From Thermoplasmata archaeon (GTDB taxonomy: Archaea > Thermoplasmatota > Thermoplasmata > Lutacidiplasmatales > UBA184), in assembly GCA_022750435.1 (NCBI GenBank), contig JAKIVS010000001.1:350895-412904 (forward strand): a stretch of DNA of 62,010 nt, written 5' to 3'. Under the pieces are notes generated by a model that did not search any database, was not told where the DNA came from, and was given only the letters and a program-made list of their open reading frames with translations. Position numbers and translations under genes: made by a program. Shown in pieces: positions 42,412 through 49,818 of this stretch; position 1 is the first letter of the stretch; every line of letters begins with the position of its first letter.

Positions 42412-42678
42412 ATGCCCCCATCGACGGCGCCGCCCCGCCGGATCAGCTGGATTGCCGCCCCCCCGGAGATTTGCACCCTATGCAAGGAGCCGCTCGGCCT
42501 CCCGGACGATACCAGCGCCTGGAACGGCTTGCCGGCCCACCGCGAGTGCGTGCGGGTCCACCTGATCCAGCGCGACCCCGCGTTCCGGGAGCCGGAGTCC
42601 CCGGAATTCACCGAGGATCCGTCGGAGGACGTGGACGGTTCCGGGCCCCGCGAGGACGACGATTCCGACCCCGGTTGA
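42412..42678 (+). CDS. Small hypothetical protein with CxxC...HxxC zinc-binding pattern
   Basis: 88 residues from ATG 42412. After RRISWIAAPPEICTLCKEPLGLPDDTSAWNGLPAHRECVRVHLI, the C-x2-C and H-x2-C could bind one zinc, and a strongly acidic tail (EDPSEDVDGSGPREDDDSD) follows. No family recognised. It may interact with nucleic-acid-binding partners through the acidic tail, which is speculation. It lies 104 bp before the radical SAM gene on the same strand. Confidence 0.6.
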   Translation: MPPSTAPPRRISWIAAPPEICTLCKEPLGLPDDTSAWNGLPAHRECVRVHLIQRDPAFREPESPEFTEDPSEDVDGSGPREDDDSDPG

Positions 42679-42718
42679 GCGCCCCCGAGGCCTTCTCGGA
42701 GACCGCCGGTCGGAACCC

Positions 42719-42728
42719 ATAATAATAC
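42719..42728 (+). promoter_or_regulatory. A/T-rich promoter element of the radical SAM gene
   Basis: ATAATAATAC, unusually A/T-rich for this genome; predicted transcription start near 42750. The leader would begin with a small hairpin, ACCGCG-GCGTT-CGCGGT (42752-42768), followed by the ribosome-binding site GAGGGGGG before ATG 42783. Confidence 0.5.
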
Positions 42729-42782
42729 GACCGTAGTCCAACCGGCCACAGACCGCGGCGTTCGCGGTGTGAGGGGGGATCG

Positions 42783-44375
42783 ATGCCGGAGGTGGTGCTC
42801 ACGTGCGACTGGACGATGATGAGCAATCATCACCGGAAAGAGTTCCTCGGTTTCGGGACCACCACCCCGGCCTACATCCTGCCCGAGCAGGTGTACCAGC
42901 GCCTGTTCTTCCCCATGATGGACGTCGACGCGAGCGGTTTCCCTCGCGAAGCGCCGTACGGGCTCCGCAAGGTCGAGGCGGCGCTGATGGACGCCGGCAT
43001 CGACGCCCGGATCGTCCATCCGAGCCATCTCCACCGCTACATGCCCGGGGAGGCGAAGGTGATGCTCGTCTCCGGCCACGACTACTTCGGGCTCAATCCC
43101 CCGAGCTCGACCTTCGGCGGCGTCATGGGCAAGGAGCCGCTCAACTGCGTGAATTTCAAGCGGCTCCTGACCCAGCCGTGCGTCCTCGACGCGCGGGCCA
43201 AGGGGATGAAGCTCCTCGCGGGCGGCCCCTGCGCTTGGCAGCTCGCGCCGGCGACGCAGATGAAGCTCCCGTGGGTGGGACAGTTCGTCGCCTCGATCGG
43301 CGGCATCGACTCCGTCGTCGAGGGCGAGGCGGACGTCTACGTCCGCGACCTCGTCAAGAAGGCCCTCGCCGATGAGTTCCTCCCCCCGCACGTGGTCCTG
43401 AGCGCGAAGGAGGCGCCGAAGGTCGAGGAGATCGCGACCATCCGCTACCCGAGCGTCAACGGGCTCATCGAGATCGGTCGAGGTTGCTGCCGGGGCTGCT
43501 CGTTCTGCTCGGTGACGACCCGGCCGACCCGCTGGTACCCGCTCGAGAAGATCGAGCAGGAGCTCGCGGTCAACGCGAAGTCGGGGATCCGCAAGGGCCT
43601 GCTCCACTCCGACGACGTGTACTTCTACGGAAGCCCGAACGTGATGCCGCGGGAGGACAAGCTCCTCCCGCTGCTCAAGCTCGCGAAGCGCTACTACGAC
43701 CAGGTCGGCTGGAGCCACGTCGCCGTGGCGTCCCTGATGACCAAGCCGAAGCTGCTCGGCCAGTGCGCCGAGATCCTCAACGACGAGAAGCAGGACTGGT
43801 TCGGTGTCGAGGTCGGCGTGGAGACCGGCAGCCCCCGGATGATCACCGCGGCGATGCCCGGGAAGGTCGCCCCGTTCAAAGCATCGCAATGGCCCGAGCT
43901 GGTCGTCCAGGCGGCCGGCCTGATGAACGACAACCACGTCTATCCGGCGTGCACCTTCATCGTCGGGCTCCCGCAGGAGACCGAGGACGACGTCCTGAAG
44001 ACGATCGAACTGATCGACAACCTCTGGGACTTCAAGGCGATCTTGGTGCCGATGTTCTTCGTGCCGCTGGGGCACCTGAAGAACAAGGACTGGATGCGAC
44101 GCGACCGGATGAGCGACGTCCAGCAGGAGCTGTTCCGGCGGGCGCTCACCCACGGGCTGCGGCAATCCAAGGTGCTCCTCCGCGACTTCTTCGACTGGGA
44201 AGGGAGCCACACCACCGCCTACCGGACCGCCTTCCGCGGCTTCATCGGCTTCCTCGAGACGCTCAGCCGGATGAATGGGCTGTGGAGCGAGCCGACCCAC
44301 GCGACGAAACCGATCGTCGACCCGATGCGATTCCCGGACCGACTGCCGGTCCCGACGATCCCGATGCGGGAATAG
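42783..44375 (+). CDS. Radical SAM protein with N-terminal cobalamin-binding-like domain
   Basis: 530 residues. The first ~200 residues resemble a B12-binding Rossmann domain (LRKVEAALMDAGIDARIVHPSHLHRYMPGEAKVMLVSGHDYFGL; GMKLLAGGPCAWQLA), although a D-x-H-x-x-G motif is not evident. The radical SAM core starts LIEIGRGCCRGCSFCSV (C-x3-C-x2-C binding a 4Fe-4S cluster). GVEVGVETGSPRMI and PACTFIVGLPQETEDDVLKTI are typical core strands. In archaea this architecture includes lipid-modifying enzymes such as GDGT ring synthases (Grs) and others; I cannot decide the reaction. Own promoter, 5'-leader with hairpin and ribosome-binding site, not operonic. Confidence 0.85.
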   Translation: MPEVVLTCDWTMMSNHHRKEFLGFGTTTPAYILPEQVYQRLFFPMMDVDASGFPREAPYGLRKVEAALMDAGIDARIVHPSHLHRYMPGEAKVMLVSGHDYFGLNPPSSTFGGVMGKEPLNCVNFKRLLTQPCVLDARAKGMKLLAGGPCAWQLAPATQMKLPWVGQFVASIGGIDSVVEGEADVYVRDLVKKALADEFLPPHVVLSAKEAPKVEEIATIRYPSVNGLIEIGRGCCRGCSFCSVTTRPTRWYPLEKIEQELAVNAKSGIRKGLLHSDDVYFYGSPNVMPREDKLLPLLKLAKRYYDQVGWSHVAVASLMTKPKLLGQCAEILNDEKQDWFGVEVGVETGSPRMITAAMPGKVAPFKASQWPELVVQAAGLMNDNHVYPACTFIVGLPQETEDDVLKTIELIDNLWDFKAILVPMFFVPLGHLKNKDWMRRDRMSDVQQELFRRALTHGLRQSKVLLRDFFDWEGSHTTAYRTAFRGFIGFLETLSRMNGLWSEPTHATKPIVDPMRFPDRLPVPTIPMRE

Positions 44376-44379
44376 CGAG

Positions 44380-44904
44380 CTACTCGGCGTCGTCGGGCAA
44401 CGGCGCCGCGGGCGGCGCCTCGTCCCGGTGGACCACGCGCGGCCGGTAGGTCGAGGGGACGGTCGGTCCCTGCGACGTTCCGACCACGTCGAGGTGGATC
44501 TCGTTGCCGTTGCCGTCGTACGCCCGCCATTGCCCCGGCCCGTACGGCGCCCCGAGGATGATGTGGCGGCGCCCCCAGTGACGGAACAGGGTCAGGTCGG
44601 CCTCGGACGGATGGAGCGCCCCCGACGGATGGCTGTGCACGGTGCCCGCAACCCCGAGGTCGACCGGCAGCATGTAAAGCTGGAAGTTCGCATGGCGCCG
44701 CCCGGCGGTCGTCCCCGGGACGAGGAGCAGGTCGGTGATCAGGCCGGGTTCGTCGGACCGGAGCACGCCGCCGAACTCGTTCGGAAGGGCGGAGCGTGCG
44801 CAGGCGAGCACGGAGTCGAGGCACCGACGCGTGATGGCGGTGGGGGACCGTCCGACGCGCGGGGCGTCGGCGGCGCGCCTACGCGTGGGACGGAAGATCG
44901 GCAT
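44380..44904 (-). CDS. JAMM/MPN+ domain metalloprotease (desampylase-like)
   Basis: 174 residues from ATG 44904. JAB1/MPN metal-binding motif complete: Glu in LPNEFGGVLR and HSHPSGALHPSEADL (H-x-H-P-x6-S-x2-D). Archaeal stand-alone JAMM proteins remove ubiquitin-like SAMPs from targets or process sulfur carriers. The Pro-rich C-terminus is not conserved. The start overlaps the NAD-kinase end by 26 nt, so the JAMM gene is the last cistron of the IMPase-NAD kinase operon. Substrate unknown. Confidence 0.85.
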   Translation of the reverse strand: MPIFRPTRRRAADAPRVGRSPTAITRRCLDSVLACARSALPNEFGGVLRSDEPGLITDLLLVPGTTAGRRHANFQLYMLPVDLGVAGTVHSHPSGALHPSEADLTLFRHWGRRHIILGAPYGPGQWRAYDGNGNEIHLDVVGTSQGPTVPSTYRPRVVHRDEAPPAAPLPDDAE

Positions 44905-45763
44905 CGTCCTTCGGCTCCGGGTCGCCGGCCTCCTCGCTCCAGGGAAGGATCCGCTTGCCGTGCAGGCGGCGGAAGAAGCGCGAGCCGAACCGGACGAACG
45001 ACGCCGGTCGGGGCGAGCGGAAGGTGAGGACCGCCTCGCCCCCGTGGAGCTTCTCCTCGTGCTGGCCATCGACCACCACGATCCCGTCCTTCCCCTCGGT
45101 GAGGAGCCGGACGGACACGGTTCGCAACGGGTCCACGACGAGCGCGCGCTGGGGGGCGCGGAACGGGGCGAGGGCGGTGATCACGATCCCTTCGACGGCC
45201 GGATCGAGGATCGGACCGAAGGCGGACATCGCGTACGACGTGGAACCCGTCGGGGTGGCGACGATCACCCCGTCCGCGTGGAGCCGACCGATCGGACGGC
45301 CGTCGACCGCCACCTCGAACCGTCGCATCTTCGCGACCTGGCTCGTGTGGAGGACGACCTCATTCGTCGCGTCGGGGAGCGGGCGTTCGCCGACCTCGCT
45401 CGCGAGCTTCATCCGGTCCTCGACGAAGTAGCGGCCGTCCAGGACGAGCTCGAGCGCCGCCGACAGCGCGGGCCCGTCGTCCCCGTCCACCTCGGCGAGG
45501 AAACCCACCGTACCGGCGTTGACGGTCAGGAGCGGGACCGAGGATCGCCGGAGCGCATGCAAGAACGTGCCGTCCCCGCCGATGGCGATCAGGACCTCGG
45601 CCTCGAGGGACTCGAGCGGCGCCTCGGCCGAGGGGAGCTCGGCGGCCGCGCGGGTCTCGCTGGCGACCACGACCTCGGCCCGGTTCCCGAGGAGCTCGAC
45701 GGTCCGACGCGCCAGGCCGAGCGCGGTCGGGTTGTGGGGGTTTGCGGTGACCCCGACCTTCAC
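44879..45763 (-). CDS. nadK: NAD kinase
   Basis: 294 residues from GTG 45763, which overlaps the IMPase stop (GTGA). It phosphorylates NAD(H) to NADP(H). AEVLIAIGGDGTFLHALRR holds the GGDGT motif. VNAGTVGFLAEV, LHADGVIVATPTGSTSYAMSAFGPILDP and PFRAPQRALVVDP are the other conserved blocks. Its close partner, an IMPase-fold phosphatase, is also fused to NAD kinase in some archaea (MJ0917 type), where it dephosphorylates NADP. The pair could therefore balance NAD and NADP. Confidence 0.94.
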   Translation of the reverse strand: MKVGVTANPHNPTALGLARRTVELLGNRAEVVVASETRAAAELPSAEAPLESLEAEVLIAIGGDGTFLHALRRSSVPLLTVNAGTVGFLAEVDGDDGPALSAALELVLDGRYFVEDRMKLASEVGERPLPDATNEVVLHTSQVAKMRRFEVAVDGRPIGRLHADGVIVATPTGSTSYAMSAFGPILDPAVEGIVITALAPFRAPQRALVVDPLRTVSVRLLTEGKDGIVVVDGQHEEKLHGGEAVLTFRSPRPASFVRFGSRFFRRLHGKRILPWSEEAGDPEPKDDADLPSHA

Positions 45764-46572
45764 AGATACCCCTCGGGGTGCGCCCGCTCGCCGAACTTCG
45801 CATCGCCCCAGGCGAAGACGCTCGTCCGCTGGCCGAGGGCGAGCGGAAAGTGCTCGAGCGACCCGCCGCTCACGTCGGTGGTGGTTCCGCCGGCCTCCAC
45901 GAGGATCCGGTAGGCGGCGGCGATGTCGGTGACGCGGAGATTGCGGTTCGGCGTGTCGTTCTCGAACACGTAGGCGTCGGCGGCGCCCTCCGCGACCGCG
46001 AGCATCTCGAGCGAGGCGCAGCCGAGGGAGCGGACCCGTCGAGCTCGGGCGGCCAGGCCGACCACGCGGCTCGTGGCGTGGCGCCCCAGGTTCAGGAAGA
46101 AGAGCTCGGAGCGAACGTCCCACGACCGGGTCCGCAGCCGGTGCCCATCGCGGAACGCCCCGTCGCCGCGCGTGGCCCAGTAGGTGGTTCCCCGCGCGAG
46201 GTCGCGGACGACGCCGATCTCGATGCCGCCCAGGTCCGTGCGGCCGAGGGCGAGACTCACGGTCGAGAACGGGAGGCCGCGGATCGCGTTGTGGCTTCCG
46301 TCGATCGGGTCGATGACGAGGAGCGGGCCGCCACCGCGTTCGATGAGCCCGGCCTCCTCGCTCAGGATGTCCCAGTCGACGCGCTCCTCCTTGAGAGTCG
46401 CGAGCACTTGCGCCTCGGCGACGCGGTCCACTTCCTCGGTCGGGCTGCCGTCGGCCCCCATCGCGACGACATCGGCGCGGTGCGGGCTCGTCGACGCTTG
46501 ACGAACGGCCGCGTGCACCGCTTGCGCGACGCGGAACAGGACCTCGAGCTCGCGCGAGCGCTCGCCCGCCAC
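45760..46572 (-). CDS. Inositol-monophosphatase-family phosphatase (IMPase/FBPase/NADP phosphatase)
   Basis: 270 residues, standard. Mg2+-dependent phosphatase: ILSEEAGLIE supplies the first metal Glu, PLLVIDPIDGSHNAIRGLPFSTVSLAL is the D-P-I-D-G-(S/T) signature, and LRVTDIAAAYRILVEAGGTTTD the second conserved Asp region. Archaeal members can act on inositol-1-phosphate, fructose-1,6-bisphosphate or NADP(H). The GTGA overlap with the NAD kinase gene makes NADP phosphatase activity a reasonable guess. First gene of the operon; the promoter is GCTAATAGG, 26 bp upstream on the minus strand. Confidence 0.92.
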   Translation of the reverse strand: MAGERSRELEVLFRVAQAVHAAVRQASTSPHRADVVAMGADGSPTEEVDRVAEAQVLATLKEERVDWDILSEEAGLIERGGGPLLVIDPIDGSHNAIRGLPFSTVSLALGRTDLGGIEIGVVRDLARGTTYWATRGDGAFRDGHRLRTRSWDVRSELFFLNLGRHATSRVVGLAARARRVRSLGCASLEMLAVAEGAADAYVFENDTPNRNLRVTDIAAAYRILVEAGGTTTDVSGGSLEHFPLALGQRTSVFAWGDAKFGERAHPEGYL

Positions 46573-46593
46573 GCGCGCGCGACCCTGCCCTCG

Positions 46594-46639
46594 CCTATTA
46601 GCGTGCGCGCGACGCGCCGCCGCCCGCCAACCGTTAAAT
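46594..46639. promoter_or_regulatory. Divergent promoters of IMPase and aCPSF2-type RNase genes
   Basis: CCTATTAGC (46594-46602; GCTAATAGG on the minus strand) lies 26 bp before the IMPase start. CCGTTAAAT (46631-46639) is centred 28-29 bp before the ATG at 46664. Both are consistent with leaderless transcription. Confidence 0.5.
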
Positions 46640-46663
46640 CGAACGCCCCGGGTGCGCCGCCCG

Positions 46664-47896
46664 ATGGAACTCCAATTCCTCGGCGGCGCTTCGGAGGTCG
46701 GTTCGCTCGGCCTCGTCGTCCGCGATCAGGGCCGCACGCTCCTCTTTGACTACGGAATGACCCCGACCGACCCGCCGTCGTACCCTCGACCGGCACCGGT
46801 CCACATCGACGCGGCGTTCCTCTCCCACGCGCACCTCGACCACTCCGGCATGATGCCGCTCCTCACCCGGCTTCCCCATGCCGAGATCGTCGCGACGCCC
46901 GTGACCGCCGCCCTGACCGACCTCCTCGCCAAGGACACGCTCAAGATCGCGAAGCTCGAAGGCTACCTTCCCCCGTACGCGCCCGCCGACATTCACGCGC
47001 TCCACTCCCGGTTCACGACCATCGACCGGAAGGGAACGTTCCGCCGCAAGGGGATCGAGGTCGAGCTGACCCCGGCGGGCCACATCCCGGGGGCGACGAT
47101 GTACCGCTTCCGCGGGGAGAAGGACCTCTTGTTCTCTGGCGACGTGCAGACGATCGGCACCCATCTCGTCGGTCCCGCGCAGCCGGTCCAGTGCGACGTC
47201 CTCGTTCTCGAGTCGACCTACGCCGGCCGGGAGCACCCGGACCGGAAGGAGACGGAGCGGAGGTTCCGCGACCGCGTGGCGGAGACCGTCGAGCGCGGCG
47301 GCAAGGCGATCGTGCCCGCGTTCGCCGTCGGCCGGGCCCAGGAGGTCCTGATGTCGCTCGCCCACTCGGGCTTCGAGGTGTACCTCGACGGGATGGCCCG
47401 CAACGTGAACCATATCTACGCGGCGGCCCCCGAGTACCTCGCGGACCCCCGCCGCTTCCACCGGGCCATGGAGTCGGTCCACCTCGTCGAGAGCGCCGCC
47501 ATGCGCCGCCACGTGGTCCGCGACGCCGACGTCATCGTGACGACGGGCGGAATGCTCGACGGCGGCCCCGTCCTCCACTACATCGGCGAATTGCACCGCG
47601 ACGCGAACAGCTCGATCTTCCTGACCGGCTACCAGGTCGAGGGCTCGAATGGCCGCCAGCTGATGGACGACGGGACGTTGACGATCGACGAGGTCACCGT
47701 GCGGCCGGCGTGCGACGTCGAGAAGTTCGACTTTTCGGCGCACGCGGGGCACTCCGACCTGGTGAAGCTCGTCCAGGCGACCGGCGCGAAGACCGTGGTG
47801 CTGATGCACGGCGACCAGCGGGAGAAGCTCGCGGCCGCGCTGGAAGGGTCGGTGCAGGTGCTCGTGCCGCAGAACGGCGAGCGCCTCGTCGTCTAG
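46664..47896 (+). CDS. Beta-CASP metallo-beta-lactamase ribonuclease (aCPSF2-like)
   Basis: 410 residues from ATG 46664. MBL core: LSHAHLDHSGMMPLL (H-x-H-x-D-H) and LLFSGDVQTIGTHL. The beta-CASP insert has motif A LESTYAGREHP, motif B region AIVPAFAVGRAQEVLM and motif C FDFSAHAGHSDLVKLVQ with the final His. There is no N-terminal KH domain and no RNase J extension, so it belongs with aCPSF2-type enzymes that process or degrade mRNA in archaea, with endo- and/or 5'-exonuclease activity. The 3' end overlaps the DUF488 gene antisense. Confidence 0.92.
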   Translation: MELQFLGGASEVGSLGLVVRDQGRTLLFDYGMTPTDPPSYPRPAPVHIDAAFLSHAHLDHSGMMPLLTRLPHAEIVATPVTAALTDLLAKDTLKIAKLEGYLPPYAPADIHALHSRFTTIDRKGTFRRKGIEVELTPAGHIPGATMYRFRGEKDLLFSGDVQTIGTHLVGPAQPVQCDVLVLESTYAGREHPDRKETERRFRDRVAETVERGGKAIVPAFAVGRAQEVLMSLAHSGFEVYLDGMARNVNHIYAAAPEYLADPRRFHRAMESVHLVESAAMRRHVVRDADVIVTTGGMLDGGPVLHYIGELHRDANSSIFLTGYQVEGSNGRQLMDDGTLTIDEVTVRPACDVEKFDFSAHAGHSDLVKLVQATGAKTVVLMHGDQREKLAAALEGSVQVLVPQNGERLVV

Positions 47897-48257
47897 CGGC
47901 GAGCCGCTCGCGCAGCAGGCCGGCCACCACGGCCGCCTCGGAGCGGGGGTCCTCCTTCGCGGCGTGGAGGAGGGTCACGGTGCCGCGCTCCGCTTCCTCG
48001 ACCAGGCGGTCGATCGCCTCGTCGACGCCTTCGAGCTCCATCCGGAACTTGAGCGAGAATTCGGCGAAGTTCTCCGGGGAACGGCAGTACCAGTCCCAGA
48101 GACGCTTGGAGGGGGCGAGCTCCTTCCACCATCCGTCGATCGCGGCCGCCGACGCCCGCAGCTCCCTCGGCCACTCCCGGCCCACGAAGTAGCGATGGCC
48201 GTCCTCGGCCGTCGGCGGGTCGAGGACGTGCTTGGTCCGGATGCGTGCGTCCGTCAT
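47694..48257 (-). CDS. DUF488 family protein with run-on Arg/Ala tail
   Basis: About 187 residues (ATG 48257; GTG 48263 also possible). Residues 1-125 are a standard DUF488: IRTKHVLDPPTAEDGHRYFVGREWPRELRA, WWKELAPSKRLWDWYCRSPENFAEFSLKFRMEL and RGTVTLLHAAKEDPRSEAAVVAGLL. From about residue 126 the sequence becomes Arg/Ala/Pro/Ser-rich because it is antisense to the RNase gene, as if the original stop codon had been lost. DUF488 proteins are small, widespread and uncharacterised. It follows the Rieske gene directly (7-nt gap or less). Confidence 0.8.
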   Translation of the reverse strand: MTDARIRTKHVLDPPTAEDGHRYFVGREWPRELRASAAAIDGWWKELAPSKRLWDWYCRSPENFAEFSLKFRMELEGVDEAIDRLVEEAERGTVTLLHAAKEDPRSEAAVVAGLLRERLAARRRGARRSAARAPAPTLPARPRASPAGRRASAPRSSRRSPGRASPGRSAPRAPKSRTSRRRTPAAR

Positions 48258-48263
48258 CCGCAC

Positions 48264-48599
48264 CTACGGCAACTCGACCCAGACCATGCCATCGTCCACC
48301 CTCGTCGCGTACCGCTGCAGGGCGGTCGCGACGCCGGTCGGGGGGACCACTCCGTCCGGGTCGGCCAAGACCGCCCCGGAGGTCGTGTCGTACGTGGCAC
48401 CGTGCAGCGGGCAGACGATCTTCTCGTCCTCCAGGGTCCCGTCCACAAGGAGACCGCCCTCGTGGGTGCAGATCCCGTCAAGGGCGAACACGGAGGGGCC
48501 CACCCGGACCACGAGGACCGTGGCCCCTTCGATGAGGACTTCGCGCTTCGAGCCCGGCGGAAGGGTCTCGAGTGCCAGCCCCGTCGACCGCCACGGCAT
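48264..48599 (-). CDS. Rieske-type [2Fe-2S] ferredoxin
   Basis: 111 residues, a single small Rieske domain. ALDGICTHEGGLLVDG and KIVCPLHGATYDTTSG provide the C-x-H ... C-x2-H ligands for the [2Fe-2S] cluster. No transmembrane segment, so it is a soluble Rieske ferredoxin of the kind that feeds oxygenases or nitrite reductase-like enzymes. No oxygenase is next to it; the redox partner is unknown. First gene of a two-gene unit with DUF488. Confidence 0.93.
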   Translation of the reverse strand: MPWRSTGLALETLPPGSKREVLIEGATVLVVRVGPSVFALDGICTHEGGLLVDGTLEDEKIVCPLHGATYDTTSGAVLADPDGVVPPTGVATALQRYATRVDDGMVWVELP

Positions 48600-48641
48600 T
48601 GGCTCCGGCCATCGGGGGAGGCTACTTAGCGCCGCCCGGGC

Positions 48642-49688
48642 TCAGATGTCGCGCACGCCCGGGATGGAATCCGCGGGCGCCGCCTGGGCTCGCCGGACCG
48701 CGAGCGCTTCCGCAATCGCCTCGCGCAGCTCGGGCACCCCGGCCCCCGTCTTCGCCGAGACGCTCAGCCACTCACCGTTCGTCCGGACCAGGTCGGACTT
48801 CGTCCCGACGATCAGGAACGGCACGTTCGGCAGCTCCTCCCGCCACTTGGCGAGGAGACGCTGCTGGTCGTCCATCGGGTACCCGCAGCTCTCCGACGGG
48901 TCGATGAGGAAGACGACGAGCGTCGCCGCGTGTTCGACGGCCCTCTCGGCCTCCCGTTCCGCGCTGCTCCGCCGCCCGACCCGACCGAGAACGCCGGGCG
49001 TGTCGAGGATCTGCAATCGGTCAAAGCCCAGGTCGGCGTGGCCGACCTCGATCGCCAAGGTGGTGAACGGGTACTCCGCCACCTTCGGCCGAGCGGTGGA
49101 GAGACGCTCGACCAGGGAGGACTTCCCGACGTTCGGGAACCCCGCAATCACCACCGTCGGCGCGAGCGGGTCCAGTTGGGGTCTCGCCTTCAGGAACCGC
49201 GCGATCTCGTCGAGCTTCCGAAGGTCCGGGTCGACCTCGCGGACGAAGCTCGCGATCCGGCCGTAGAATCGCCGCACGAGCGCCCCGAACGCTTCGACGC
49301 TGGACGCTCGGCGGAGGGACCGTTGCTCCTCCGCGGAGAGCCCCCGGATCCGCTCCACGGCGCGCTGGACCCTCCGGCGCGAATGCTCGAGCTCCCCGAC
49401 TCCGAAGCGGTCGGCGACGAGCGTCCGCTCGAAGTCGGTGAGCGGAGGCTTCGAGAACCGATGGTCGGCGGCCCGCAAATGCCGGACGACCACGGCCCCG
49501 GAGCGCACGATCTTCAGCATCGCCCGGCGACGGGACCGGTCGAGCGGCGTCGAGCCGTGCGGGGTCGCCTTGTACGCCCGGTGGAACGCCGTGTCGAGAA
49601 TCGCCGAGGACGGCGGCGTGCCGGGACGGGCGCCGCCGGCGGCGCCGCGGTCCTCCTGTCCCTTGCGCAGGCCCACCTTCGCGGTCAT
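48642..49688 (-). CDS. NOG1/Obg-like GTPase
   Basis: 348 residues from ATG 49688. G1 GFPNVGKSS, switch II LQILDTPGV, G4 GTKSDL and G5 SVSAKTGAG are in place; FPNVGKSSLVERLSTARPKVAEYPFTTLAIEVGH is the Obg-HflX-type pattern. The N-terminal ~190 residues (ADHRFSKPPLTDFERTLVADRFGV and LRKLDEIARFLKARP) match NOG1-like archaeal proteins, linked to large-subunit assembly. The arrangement is typical, although the NOG1 family is often longer at the C-terminus. Confidence 0.88.
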   Translation of the reverse strand: MTAKVGLRKGQEDRGAAGGARPGTPPSSAILDTAFHRAYKATPHGSTPLDRSRRRAMLKIVRSGAVVVRHLRAADHRFSKPPLTDFERTLVADRFGVGELEHSRRRVQRAVERIRGLSAEEQRSLRRASSVEAFGALVRRFYGRIASFVREVDPDLRKLDEIARFLKARPQLDPLAPTVVIAGFPNVGKSSLVERLSTARPKVAEYPFTTLAIEVGHADLGFDRLQILDTPGVLGRVGRRSSAEREAERAVEHAATLVVFLIDPSESCGYPMDDQQRLLAKWREELPNVPFLIVGTKSDLVRTNGEWLSVSAKTGAGVPELREAIAEALAVRRAQAAPADSIPGVRDI

Positions 49689-49818
49689 CGACGGTCTCCT
49701 CGGCGCTGTCGGCCCGGCTCTAATGACGGTTCCGGGAGGGTTCGCGGTTCCACCAGGGTCGCGCGAGAGAAGCGCTTTTGAGGAACACCCCACTCGGACG
49801 CCTCTCGGGGTTCGCTTC

